A DNA stretch of 64,000 nt, taken from Taenia hydatigena (Eukaryota; Platyhelminthes; Cestoda; Cyclophyllidea; Taeniidae). The stretch spans positions 13,398,617 through 13,462,616 of the forward strand of contig JADWOT020000004.1 of assembly GCA_036345935.2 (NCBI GenBank), written 5' to 3'. The position numbers and the translations under genes were made by a program. Below the pieces are notes generated by a model. The model ran no database searches. It was not told the DNA's origin and was given only the letters and a program-made list of their open reading frames with translations. Positions 26,341 to 38,690 of the stretch are shown here, in pieces; within the stretch, counting starts at the first letter, position 1, and every line of letters starts with the position of its first letter.

Positions 26341-27235
26341 AGCTATTTCATTTCCTAATGGCAGTCTTTTGCGGTTTCGCAATGTGTAGATCAAAGTAAA
26401 GGAAATGCATGATCCAGTTAGTGAGTGAGTAAATGAAGAGTAAGATAAAGTTTGGCCGCATAGCTTAGTTAACAAAGTTTCGCTGATCAAAAGTTTTCTA
26501 AAAGAAGGATCATCAATTGCAGTAAATGAGCTATTGCGGATAGATCCAACCAGACCCTAAAGCCACTTGCATAAAATGGAGGCCAAGTAAAATAAGCATT
26601 TATTTATTGCAGTTACACTTTGTGCTACATTCCTAAGGATTGCTGGGGTGCAAGTTTCCTCATAAAGGAGATATTCCGTTCCAAGCTATAGGCACGATGA
26701 TCAGGCTGGAGCCGGTGACAGCATCAACGGCAGCAGCAAGATTTGTAGCTCGTCCAAGTAAGACCCACTCATTTTTAGCTAATATATCCTCCTTGCAATA
26801 ATGGCTGCTTCGAATGGAAAGGATTTCGGGTACTAGAATGGTCGTTGGATAGATACGCTGATCGCACTATCCCGATCCCCAGAGTTAAATCTACTGCGGC
26901 CCAATGTGTCCCTGTGTCGACTAAGGCAGAGTCCGCATAGCTGTAGGATGAGCCAGAGTGTAGGATCTCCACAGCGCCTTGACATCTGATTGCCTTGTGT
27001 TTTTTGGCACTTAGTTCGTTGAAAAGTGTGCGGACGACGTGTTAGTACTACCATGGATGCAGACTTAGGAGAAAGTCAAATATTGCAGAATTGATTACAA
27101 AACTCGAGGAACAAACTGTAGCCCTCTTGCCTAAATTAGACAACAACAGGCTCAGCATGGGGGTACAATGAACAAATAACTAGATTAAGAGGCGACATTC
27201 ATTGTTGCATGCTCTTGTCAAACTAACAGTGGATC
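26310..27235 (+). repeat. Inverted-repeat block E2 (left arm)
   Basis: Reverse-complement match to 56920-57797 (sum about 84,146). On the minus strand the frame 26972-26775 is open in both copies (57174-57371 on the right), with no recognised family. The first ~25 bp are shared with E1. Confidence 0.85.
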
Positions 27236-27335
27236 AAGATGATTGGCCGATTTGACGAAGTGGCTGACAATCCTCTTTGTGCACTTCTATCTCATGTCGT
27301 AGCTACCGGGATAAACATAAGTAACGTTTCACTCA
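27165..27335 (+). repeat. Inverted-repeat block G (left arm), overlapping E2
   Basis: Reverse-complement match, more diverged, to 45908-46105 (sum about 73,230). Landmarks are the shared GTGAAACGTTACTTA and TAGAAGTGCACA. Its sum fits the main palindrome axis. Confidence 0.65.
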
Positions 27336-28199
27336 CCCAAGTCGACAATTGCAGACAGTCTCAAAACTCTCCACTCCTTTCTTTCGTTAAAATTTAGATC
27401 ATGATGTATTTCAAGCTGGCGATTGTGCACACTCAACTGATCACATAACGTCCTAGCCTAGTCCGACACACATTATGATCTCGTGTCTAGCAGCCGAGCC
27501 ATTTTCCATTCTCCCACCGCTAATATCATTCGCTGATTCTTAAGGGTGCCTGATTGAAATTGTGCGAGATTTCGTTCGACAGACAGGGATTTGACACTCA
27601 AGTCGAACGTATTGCATACTAGACTCGTCTCACAAAACAGCTTTATTTACCCTATTCACTGCCATGCACCAACTGACCATTGAATCCACTCCGTTAGTCG
27701 GTCATTTTCACAGTCGCAAGCATGATGGCTAAATGCAGCCATCGATCACACCATCTCTCAAAACGACTGTACTTGAAGCCTGCACTGTTGCCTAATGAAT
27801 TTGCAGCATTTCATCAAGCCTCCTGATGGTGCTAATCCAACCACTGTCTACTTCACGTGGCGGTCATTTCAATTGGTTCCAAATTTATTGCAGCATGAAG
27901 GAGCTGCAACTTGACCGTTTCGAATGGCAGTCAAGACCATATTTGGGTGCCAATCAAAACCAATTTGTAGTCACATTGAAAGTCAAATTGTTTGCCACAT
28001 CGTACGTTTCACTTCCAGCCGCACAGCCTTGCAGTGCGGTTAGCTGTTGTTGAAAAGAAAGTAGTGGTATTAGTGAATGAAGTGAGCTGGTTGTTAATGG
28101 GGAATGTTTCAAATTGTCGTTTTACGTGAATGAAGATAAAGTGGGTAGGCGAATGAGTGAGTGAAAGAAGAGCAAGCAGGATCATCTTGCTCTTCTCGA

Positions 28200-28400
28200 A
28201 GCTGTTGCCACTAGCACCGCCTGTTTGCCCTTGCCTCTTCTTTATCTGCACCGAGCTGTGGTGAGCATTGAAATGGCCTCCCTCACGACTAGCCAGCCTG
28301 AGACGCGATTATAAGCACATCGGAACATTGCTGAGACGTCATTACTTGCTATTGCTTTGTGTCCTACCGAAGTAATGCATTTTCCCTACATATTTCCCAA
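28200..28400 (+). repeat. Dispersed repeat, direct copy of 38450-38690
   Basis: Shared landmarks in order are TTTGCCCTTGCCTC, CACCGAGCTGTGGTG/CATCGAGCCGTAGTG, CCTCCCTCACGACTA, ACGCGAT.ATAAGC and TTTCCCAAT.AAAAC. Includes a tRNA-like head on the minus strand. Confidence 0.65.
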
Positions 28401-30679
28401 TCAAAACAACATCGTAATTGTGTGTGTTGAGCAATAGTCGTTGGCCTACTGAAAGCATTTGAACTTAGCAGCGTTGTTGATCGTGTTGTTACGACCAGTG
28501 TCACAAGTGGGTGTTAATGAGAGCTGGCTAGTAGTAATGGCGTCGCGTCTGAGCATGCATTTTATCATTTTTATTGGTTTGAATGAAGAGTAGACAAAGT
28601 GAACGCGTCTAACTTGGTGACGCATCGAGCAGTCACGAGTAGTGAAGCCTCACCAATCCAACCATGAGTGGTTAATGTCCTGCAAATCGCCACATGTGAC
28701 AAGAGATAGTAAAGCTGCATTACATTACTCTCAAACCCACCATTCGTAGTCAAAAATTGTGTGCATTGTTGCTAGCTTCACGGCGCATGGATTTCAGTGC
28801 ATCGTGCTACATGATGAACATGCTTCAGTCATGAGGGCAAAACTATCTTTAAAGAGCTAAATTTTGACTCTTTAAATCGGTGGAAAATAGTAGAGGTAAT
28901 TGGGCAATTATTGCTCTTAGTTGTACGGCCTTTGATGGCACCACGCTTTGCGATCCATTCAATCCCAACGTCACTTTTTGGAGGAGTTGATAATGAAAGA
29001 GGCCTTTGCTTATGCGGAAATGTAGGTCTTGCTTGATGAAAAACGTCCCAGAAAACAGATTTTGTAATTGTGCAGCATTCGAAGTAGAATATCCGCAGAC
29101 ATCTACTTGGAGTTGTTGTTAATGTCTGTAATAAATGTGGCGCATAGCAGTGAGACATCATTTTAATGCAGCAGAAGGTAGGCGCGGCAGCCCTACATAA
29201 AACGCTACAGCTTTTATATGCACTGACAACAAATAACAAGAATTCACGGATGCACATGTTGGTGTTCGTCATCGTGCAGGAATTGTGTGCGTTGAACTTA
29301 AAAGCCCACTCATTTGAGTTTTGCATTTCATCGCCAGCTGTATCTTAACATGAGCAGCATATGCATCTGGTCCAACCCAAGGAACCGTTCAAAACTGAGG
29401 GTTTCAGCTATGTCGGCGACAAACATTCACGCTCGTGTGATTTAGCTGGCCCCACACTAGGTTCTCTCAAGCGATGTTTTGCTCCGCTCTTCTCATTTGG
29501 GTTGGTCATCAATCACCTCACTGGCAATAGGTGGTCAGTCTATCAATCACAAGACCTAGACTAGCCCTCTTTCGGGCTTTGGCGTGTCAACTGCTCTCAT
29601 TAAGCCTATGTCAATCGCCTTGTGCACTCACACACGAGCACCCACTGTTGGCCCATTTTAGCACGTAGAAGTGTTATGACAAAAAACACATGTTTACACA
29701 TCTGAGAACAGTAGAAGTTAGAGTGTGCTTGTACAATCACACCGGGTCGTCGGTTTGGGGCTGGGCTACTTTGCATCAATTATGGTGTCTGATCTCCGAC
29801 GAACTCGGTCTGCCCTGCAATCCGACATTTTTGCCTCCTCAGGCCAACTTTGTTCACATCAACTACTACCACCCGCCGCTTCACTGTTGGATGCTACACC
29901 AACCTCTCCTCACATGGCACATCGAAGCCACTCCTCTACCGATAACACACTTCTCACTGCATCATTTTACGCGGATAAGGATAAAGTCAGTAAGGGAATG
30001 TAATTCGCCAATGAGATTGAGTAAATAAGAAGCACACATGATATGCTGTAATGGTTTGAATAAGTTGCTGCGTAAGATAATGAAAGACCTAGTTTATTCA
30101 GCGAATTTCACGTAATTAATCGGAACTTCAAATCCCATGGATACGATTTGAGTCTCACCCACAGGACACGAAGTTCTCTGTGTAGAAAATTGCAGGTGAT
30201 GACTCTCGGTTTATAACATGGAAGCAGGCGCATAGAGACGAATTCGAACAATTTCGAATAGGCGAATGAGGGGTTGTTGCCAGGAACAGAGTCGAGAGGA
30301 TAAGGGAAAGGAAGACAATGTGTGCTGAAGCAATGAACCAATAAGTGATGACAGTGCTTCGCATTGAAGAGTGCAGTAGGAGAAGGATACGCAGAGAATA
30401 ATAGGGCGTAAAATGAAGAAAAGTCAACACTGAACTCTTTCGCAAGGGATCCTTAGAAGCGAACAGACTTCCAGTCGCTGGAAGATCCATGCAAAAGTCG
30501 TCAGGGAAAAATTAATCCAATGGCAAAGGCAACGGACGTAGACACCGTTTAAATTAGAGTTTCACAAGGATAGAATTGACAGATATTCCGTCCTGTAGAG
30601 AAGGACTCAGCATTGCTAAAATCAGGTAGACGGTGACGGTGAAAAGTGGATCCTGTTGACAAGCGCGCCAATTTCCATT

Positions 30680-31120
30680 CTCAGGTACGCAGCCTTTGCC
30701 AGCAATTCATTACCCTGTGTCAAAGTGTCTAAGTTAGTGCAAAATCCAACAATGTGCTGCAAGTGTATAAATATGCTATTGGACAAGCAAGCGAATGGCA
30801 AAATTTGCCTCGAAAAACGCGAGTGTGCAATTTGTACAAAGCACCTCTACTTTAAAGTCAAAATCAGCTGCTTTCGGCAAGCCAATGGCAAGTGCTGTGC
30901 ACACACACACACACACGACTGCACTAATGCGATTGATAGAAGGTGAAGTGTGCTTGCAAAGCCACATGCGTTCGTCGACTTAGGAGTTGGGCTACTTCGC
31001 ATGCCTTAATTGTCTGCTCTGGTGGACTTGATTCGCCATGCGACCCGACACTTTTGCCTCCTTAACCTAACTTTACTTACCACACCATCCACCGTTTGTT
31101 GTGTCATCAGTAGGAGCTAC
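30680..31120 (+). repeat. Dispersed (CA)n-containing repeat X
   Basis: Ordered landmarks are AAGCCAATGGCAA.TGCTGTG, a CACACA tract (30899-30916), GATAGAAGGTGAAGTGTGC, GGGCTACTT and CGACCCGACACTTTTGCCTCCT. The same order recurs at 33540-33860 (in F), 39276-39600 (F', minus) and 45570-45870 (F''). Partial copies lie at 29740-29900 and 49715-49900. No coding capacity. Confidence 0.65.
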
Positions 31121-31969
31121 GCTGACCTCTTCTCGCAGAACACGCCAAACCTACCCCACCACTTGTTAGTATCTGCGGTCCTGGAGATCATGGTCATGGA
31201 GAATGAATGCTGCCATCAGTATTACCTTCTCTTACGACGGTGCTGTGTGGTCAGCTGTACATCTAGCGTCTGTGCTGACATTCATTTATTCATCGCGCCA
31301 TTCTGCATCCATGGTAATGGCTTCGCACATTCCGCTTTTGGGTTCTTCCGATATGAAAGTGCTTCCCGCCTCATTGCCTTATTTGGAGGCATAAGAGAAG
31401 GAGAGAATGGCGATCAATGGAAAGGAAGGGAAAACGAGGTGCCTGTGTAGTAGTTTGAAGGCAATTGAATTCAGAAATAATTGAACGCCTATGACCATCA
31501 GTTAAACATAAATCAAGGAGGGATCCTTTGTTTATTGTTTGGGGTGGACAAATCCGTGTGGTGACTTTGTACCCATGTATTTTGGCATATGAGCTACACG
31601 TGACTGTTCTGTGGTTAGTGAGGAAGATGCCATGTGGCTCAATGACTGTGATTTAAAATTCAAGGCATTGTAACGTATAGTTGTTGGCGACGTGTAAAAG
31701 CAAAGTAATTCTTGTGGCATGACATTGTTCTCGCACCTTTGATGTGGCGAGGTGGTCGACACATGTTTTACGGAATGGAGCAGCGTTGTTGGCAAAACTG
31801 TACCCAATCCATCTGGCTCTCTTTTCTCCCATCACTCAGTACAACCTAATGCTGCGTTCCAAGCTGCATGATCTGTCCCACCAAGGAGCGATGCTAAAGT
31901 CGCGTAGGGGGCACTTAGAGGAAGTGCAGTCATCGACGTCAGTAGTCGTCGCCATTCACACTAAGATCC

Positions 31970-34313
31970 GTAGAGCTGGCGCCCACTCATGTCGCCTTAG
32001 GAAAGATAAGGTTTCAAATCAGTATGATCGGCAAATGAGTTTAACGAATACTTGATGTGTTCCAGTGGTGCTAAGTTAGTGACAATGCACCACATTGTGG
32101 TGGTCATTGCAACTAGTTTGAGGCTTGTTAAGGGCTGCGTGAATTGTAGCCGAATTGCGTTGGATCGCAGTTCGCACCATGATCATGCACAATTCGAAAT
32201 GGATTCCCAGTTGCAATGCCAGTCGTGCTGTTCACTAAGTCGTGCATCCCACCTCCTACGGCGTAACTAGCGACATCATTTATTCTTACTACAAGGAAAT
32301 GAGTAGTGGGCGTGAATGACTCGAACTAGTTGCCATGAAGGAGCTCTCCAACTGTCGCTTGAAGTAGATGAATGGGAATGAGTGGGTGGTTGGGTGAGTG
32401 GGTGAGTGGAAGGAGAGTAAGTGGACTGGGATCTACTCTTCGCAATCCTGACGCCACTTGCTATTGCTTTCAACTATGCTTGCAGTGGGCAAAAGCATGC
32501 ATGCACAAACTGCCACATTCTCACATGCATAAAAAGAGGATCCGCCTCACGAATAGTCAGTCTACAACGCAATCATAACCACTCGGCTACATTACTGAAT
32601 GCGTGCGACTACTGTGCATGCATGTTGGCAAGGCAGAAGCATTTGCACCACTATCAATCTGATGTATTGAGCCGGTCGTCGTTTATTCTTCATAAAAGAC
32701 ACACTCTTTCATGCAAAACTCAAACCAATTGCTTACTTATCTGGACTTTGGCGCGCCAAGCATTCTGTTGACGGATTAGTGCATTTATAAATGACGACAG
32801 CAATTCAGAGAACGAGATTGCATGGGGATATTAGCAAAATCACTGCCCGTATGCGGTATGCAGCAGTATCTGCACGATTGATTTGGCTTCCATGAGCAAA
32901 GGCTACAAAACGTCTTTCTTACAAAGATTAGCGGATCACCGGGAATCGGTTGCTCTCTTGCCACTGGTAACATTTTCCTAAGTATTGGGGCCATCCGAAA
33001 GGTCCATAAGTCATCTCCTTCACTTTAATTGACCATCCGCATTCGAGTGCTACATTCGAATATGTCATTCGAAATCACATGTTATTCAGACCGAATTATG
33101 CCGGTGTTAGGCGGATGAGTTAAGAGGTGGGGGAATAGAACATTAACTGATCATTGAAGTTGGCAGGAAGGCGTTATGATCATTCAATTACTCACATTTT
33201 TGGCATTAGATCTTACCATGGACTAAATGTTTAAAAAGACGGCAGGAGCATGTGCGGATGGATAGGGGATCTGCGATTGTGGGTACACGAGCTTAAAATT
33301 GGAACTCAATATGTGTTTATCCTAGTCGCCATGATATGCGATACAATTGCTTAAGTAGAATCTCTAGACACAGTTTTACGTCGGTCGGTCAATCATCCCA
33401 AACGGTTGCTAGTAAGACCACTGCATGTTACAGTGATTGCAGTCCCATGAGTTGGTGACGCGCTCATAATGCTACACTTTACCACGAACAAAGTGAATGC
33501 GTAATGTGTGCAAAATAGTCCAATGTGTAGGCCAATTTCGTCTTTTGCATTCACAAGCACACTTTCACTTAGACGTCAAAGACCGCTGCAATCAGCAAGC
33601 CAATGGCAACTGCTGTGCACACACACACACACACAGGATCGCATTGCTGACAGCGATGGAAGTTGATGCTCACCTGTAAGGCCACGTGCGAACGTCGGCA
33701 TAGGGGATTGGCTTTGTGTGCACATTGTCTGATCTCGTGGACTTTACACTCCCCACCATCCGACACTTTTACCTCCTCATCTTACTATTCTTCAACGCTT
33801 CACTATTGGGTGCTACACTGAATTCTTCCCTTGGGACACAATAACTCCACACCATCACTCGTTTGTCGTTGTCGTCATGGATGTAATGATAAGTAGGTAG
33901 GTTTCTCTGTTGCATCAATGCGTAAAACGCTTACAACTTCAAACGAATATAATTGCCAAATGAGATTATTGCTTTGTTGAACCTCCTCAGTTGTGCTAAT
34001 TTGGCCGCACTTCACTCCATGTGGTAGTCATTGGAACCGGTTTCCGGTTGCCTTGAGTCTACACCGAACTCGGTGCTTTTATGTGTTAGGGGAAGAGGAG
34101 TTGTATCCTACGGAAGAACTAACCGTACACTGCTATGCCATAGCAACCACTGCACACCTAAGCAAAGTTGCAGCACTACGTGTGCATCTGCGCCAACAAA
34201 TTACCCAACCAACTTCCACATGCGTGCATGTAATCTGTTGACAGCCAAAATACCAAATAAACTAAGTTGAGTGCAGCCTTATTCAAATAATCCAAACTAG
34301 TGGAGCGTGTCCT
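31970..34313 (+). repeat. Inverted-repeat block F (left arm, innermost)
   Basis: Reverse-complement match to 38823-43116. Paired sums are 73,136 for the inner part (32.78-34.31 kb) and 75,086 for the outer part (31.97-32.60 kb), the shift reflecting a 1.87-kb insertion and an ~80-bp difference. It contains a (CA)9 tract, a tRNA-like head and a GGGTGAGT minisatellite. Several small frames differ by only a few residues between arms. No gene supported. Confidence 0.9.
32536..32595 (-). repeat. tRNA-like (SINE-type) head with perfect A-box match
   Basis: Minus strand reads GTAATGTAGCCGAGTGGTTA, then ATTGCGTTGTAGACTGACTA. TAGCCGAGTGG matches TRGYNNANNGG at every fixed position. Single copy in block F. 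Confidence 0.45.
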
Positions 34314-34726
34314 TCGATGCTTTGCTTTCACTTCTGAGTTCAAGTGGCCTGCCGCTTACTCTTACCCTTACACCCTCTCTCCTAGCGCAAAGCACAGATC
34401 AGCAAAGCCACACCCAACCCTCATGCCAGCACAAGCGACCACCGCCATTTTATCCAATCAATGCATCACAGCTAAATTACGCGCTTACCCTGTTAATAAA
34501 GAATTAGTCTCTGAGCGAAATCGCAAGTTGTCTCGCCTTTTCTCCTTAAATTATCCCCCCCTTTCTCCCCCTCCTCCTCTTCACAGCTACCCACTTGTGC
34601 CTTTTAAACCCATTCGCATTCTCAAGGCTACGTCGCAGTAGTAGCGAGAGCACCGCCACCACTCATCACCTATGCAGTCAGCAACAAATTAACTGCCCAC
34701 CCACACCGCATAGTCAGGAAAACGGG

Positions 34727-34825
34727 GAGGTGGAGAGGAGGAGGAGGAGGAGGAGGAGGAGCGTGCGTAGATGATCACAAAACCAAACCTCTGTGAGCCG
34801 AGAGAGTGAGAGAGAGAGAGAGATG
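34727..34825 (+). repeat. (GGA)n and (GA)n tracts in the central spacer
   Basis: GGAGGAGGAGGAGGAGGA at about 34738-34762 and GAGAGAGAGAGAGAGATGAG at about 34805-34825. Purine-rich tracts with mirror symmetry, close to the palindrome centre. Confidence 0.8.
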
Positions 34826-37800
34826 AGGATCACCCCTAACATTAACACCAACACGAACAACACAAAACCTGCAACTCATCTGGCATAGCCACCTCCTTAT
34901 TCTCCTCCTCCCTCAGAAGTGGGTACGTGCCTGCCTAGCTCAAGTTTCTACACCGTCAGTCGTTAAATTAAGTAAAGTCTACATTTTTTGGTCCACTTCA
35001 TTTTGTCATCATCGTCATATAATTGTAGACCTCGTCTCTGCTACCCCGTCACCATGGCATACGGTTTTAGAAAGTGCGAAAACACGGACAAAATTGCCTG
35101 ATGATTGCACAAACCTCAACGGGATCGGGAATAGTGGACAAGTTCACGAAAAGAAGAGGAGGAAGGCATGAGGAAAGAGAAGTTGCAGAAGTAACAGGGG
35201 ATGAGAAAGAAGGCTTACTCCTGCCACGCAAACCATGCGAGTTTGAAAAGTAAATAAACAGGCTAATGAACAGAGACCTACCGACATCGAGTGAAGCTAT
35301 GGTAGACTGACCACATTGCAGAGATGTTGAGGCATAAATAAGCCGCGCCAAGAGGGAGGGGTGGACTGGCCTCACTTTCGTGTTAGCGCATTGGTTTGTT
35401 CCGTATTACCCAATCCCGACGTCGCCTAATCACTCTTTCATCTAATTCTCCTTTACCCGAAGGACAGGTGGCGCAGTGGCTCAACGTGCAAATTCATTAC
35501 CTCTCACAAGACTAGAATGCAATGGCCTGATTCGTTACATAAATGGTGTAGCGTGACTAAAATATTGACCCGTAAATGGACTGCTGGAGTTATGCAGGGC
35601 ATAGTACTACATGAAATTACTCAGCTAGGTAGTTTTAGTGCAGCGTTTTGTTCGGGGAGTAACTGTAATGTCCGACGCGTGAACTCTTTCTAACACGCTT
35701 TCTAATCTGAACTACCGAACATTCGAGGGGTCAAAGTTAAAGGGGTGACTACAGCTGGGCAAACGCTGACAGCTCTTCACATCCAGTGGTCATCATCTTA
35801 CGAAGTCAAAGCTCATTTGCTTTTCAAGCTGCAGATGCATGTGATTACATCTTGCCTCCACAAGTAATTGTGGTAGAAGAGCCGACTTCGCTTTATAGTT
35901 TAGCCTTATGCGCTCGTCGACCCACGTCAGTCGCAAAATAGTGTCGGAACTAGGACATTTGCATTAGACTAAGAAGCGCGTGAATCACACGTCATGACGA
36001 GGACTGCGTGCCGTTCTTGCACAATAAAATTAAGGTAATTGGTGAGAAGGATCTCGTAGCAAAAGTAACAGCGCCAGTCGGGTTGGCATGACATCAAGTG
36101 GAATCCGTTAGAACGTGCCTGTCTTATCACTTGGTGCATTCAAACCGACCGTCTGTGAGGATGGCAAAGCCATGCCAGTGGCACGTCATGACGGTGACCT
36201 AATGCTGGCAGTGCGACCTTATGACAGAGGAGGCCCAAATAACCATGCTCATAACGCAGGCCTTTTGGTCAATATTGGGTGGGTCATTGGGTCGTGTCGA
36301 CGTCTTCACAATGAAGTCACATCATTCATTGTGACCGATGACAAACATGAGGAAACGAAAAGCTATCTGCGCTGCTGCTGGATTCAATTCGTCAGCTGTC
36401 TCATTTATGTCGCTTGCGACTTATCCTATATCACCCTATTGAATATTTCCGAATGTTGATCAAGGGCTTCATTGATCAAAGCTCTTAACTTACGGTGCCG
36501 ATTGCAGTAACAGTGTAAGTATCACGCAGTAATGCAAAGGATGCGGGGGAGAAACACTATGTGCATGACCGTGGAATTCACTTCGAGAATTCAGTGCAGC
36601 AAAGTAGACGCAAATAAGATGAGTGTAGAGAGAAGAGGAAAAAGACTGTTAGAATCTTGGGTGAATGAGATCTGGATTACAAACCAACCTGCTTCATGCA
36701 ACAAAAATCACTCGTCTCTTACTTACCGCCTTTGGCCACATCACTCGATGGTGGCTTCTGTTCAACAATGAAGCGTCTCAGACTAAAGCACCTACCAAAA
36801 ATAAACCAAGTCCTGTAGATTTCGTTGCATTTAAAAACTCAGCTACATTACTTCTCTAATTATTTTATCACCAGATGTTACATGCAACACTGATTTTACA
36901 AGACCATATTCTGTGGTCCACCCCGTAGCGGCAATCAGGAATCTTAGATTCGATTACTACCAAAAGTGAGAATGAGAGATGGATATTTTGAGACGAAATC
37001 GTACCGATGAACGAAACCTGTACCTCAACTTTTAACCGGATAGGCACATATTTTGCAGGCAGACTAAGTGTAATTAGGCTTAACCAGAAGGTGTTGGCAT
37101 CTGCTACCCATGAATTTGTAAGTAGTTAGAGAAGAGGAGTCGTCGGAGCGTCCGTTAGTAGTCGATTTCAAGTGTTTAAATAAGCGCGTTAAATATTCCT
37201 TATTATATGTGAACATGGCTGAGCACAGGCTAAATCAAAGGACTCAGAATCTAATCGTAGTAAACCTTCTTCTTCAGCGCTAAATATCCAATACGGCATG
37301 GCGATGCAGTTGAAAGGGAGCGACATGGTGGTGCTATTTACCCAGAGAATGTCCAACCGCATCTCATTAAGAACGGACTTATCTATTGTAAGCTCCTGTG
37401 ATGGGTGGAACATGAGAAAGGAGGCCTTATTCGAGACGAAAGATGATGGTTGACAAAAAGGTGTATTCAATTCTTTTCAAATCGATAGCAATACTGCGTT
37501 TAACAAGTAGGATGCAAACAAATTGATGAGGGAGTCGTTGGAACCGCCATTTGCATAAATTAGACTGAGACAAATCCCATCCTTGCAGCTCGAGACGAGT
37601 TTAGAAGCGACAATAAATGAACTTCGTGATAGGCAGATTTTGTGATGGCGGCATGCTTGTGACCGTAAAAGGAGTGAGAAGACAAATATGTTGAGTGATA
37701 GCATTCAGGAGGATACTTTACTAACAAAAGTATGCGCTCGGAGCCAACGCAAAGCGAGAGCACTGAGGGACTCTTTGTTTACATCTGTTGTTGTCAGAAA

Positions 37801-38449
37801 CCTCTTGTACAACCTATCGGCTTGGAAACGAATATGGCGCTACTAAGGTACTCGTAACCGCTTCAATAGGAATTATTACAGGTGCTCACCCTAAAATGAG
37901 GTTGACAATTTTACCGGTTGCATTTTCATGGCATGCCCACCTTGTGTACGCAACTTGTAAATGTGGAAAATTAGGTGTTGCTCACTTTATGTGAAGGTCT
38001 TTTACCTCCTCGTTGCAGCTGCACCGTTCATTGTTATTTCTGTTAATTTATGCGGATATGGGTCCACACACAGCAATCAAGAAGTTGGAAAGGCAGTGTC
38101 AGAAAGAAGATACAGACGCAAGCAGGAGTGATGGTGGGGCTGACTGACAGCCATACAATCGGAAAAGTAAAATGTAGGGTTTGGAAAGAGGGCGAAAGAG
38201 GAGGAAGGAAACAATGAAGAAAGGCGTTGACGCTCACATAACTAGCGCCAACTACTCTCGACCCTTCTTGTTCAGCAAGCTGGGCAGCAGCGTTGGTTGC
38301 ATTGTCAGACAGCTAGACAAGATGACCTACTTTTCTCGACAGTCTGCAACACTTCTCGCTGTTTAAGGATAGAGGGATGTAGCATGGAGAAGTGTGAGTT
38401 GAAGTAGTGAGGTTTGGAGCGACTCAGGTTATATTGGCTTAGCTCAGCG

Positions 38450-38690
38450 TAAGCACTGTCTCTTTGCCCTTGCCTCCCTTCATTCTGCATCGAGCCGTAG
38501 TGGGCATGAGAGAAATGCTGTATTTCCTCTTACACGTTGATTTGACCTCCCTCACGACTACTCAGCCTGCAACGCGATCATAAGCGCATCTGAATATCAT
38601 TGGGGCGTCATTGCTTGCGACTGTTTTGCATCCCACCAAGATGACACATTTCGCTTTACATGTTTCCCAATTAAAACCACATTGACTGAT
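38450..38690 (+). repeat. Dispersed repeat, direct copy of 28200-28400
   Basis: Same landmarks as 28200-28400, with an extra ~20 bp before the CCTCCCTC element. Located in the central spacer just outside F'. Confidence 0.65.

Larger units (their letters stand above)
27336..31969. other. Left arm between G and F, dispersed repeats only
   Basis: Holds repeat X copies and the 28.2-kb repeat. The 165-codon frame 29326-28829 (minus) shows no family features. No gene supported. Confidence 0.5.

Noticed and set aside
26775..26972. Retropepsin-like DSALVDTGTH stretch in block E2, also at 57174-57371
   Set aside because: A DTG triplet after hydrophobic residues fits the aspartic protease motif, but no flap or second conserved region follows and no retroelement frames lie nearby.
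28829..29326. 165-codon minus-strand frame
   Set aside because: Composition is Ser/Thr/Cys-rich without recognisable motifs, has no counterpart elsewhere in the window, and is within chance length.
35461..35540. tRNA-like TGGCGCAGTGG A-box with weak GATTCGTTAC B-box
   Set aside because: No cloverleaf could be drawn with paired acceptor and anticodon stems; a single box match is expected by chance.
36115..36459. 114-codon frame in the central spacer
   Set aside because: No similarity or signal seen; chance length for this base composition.
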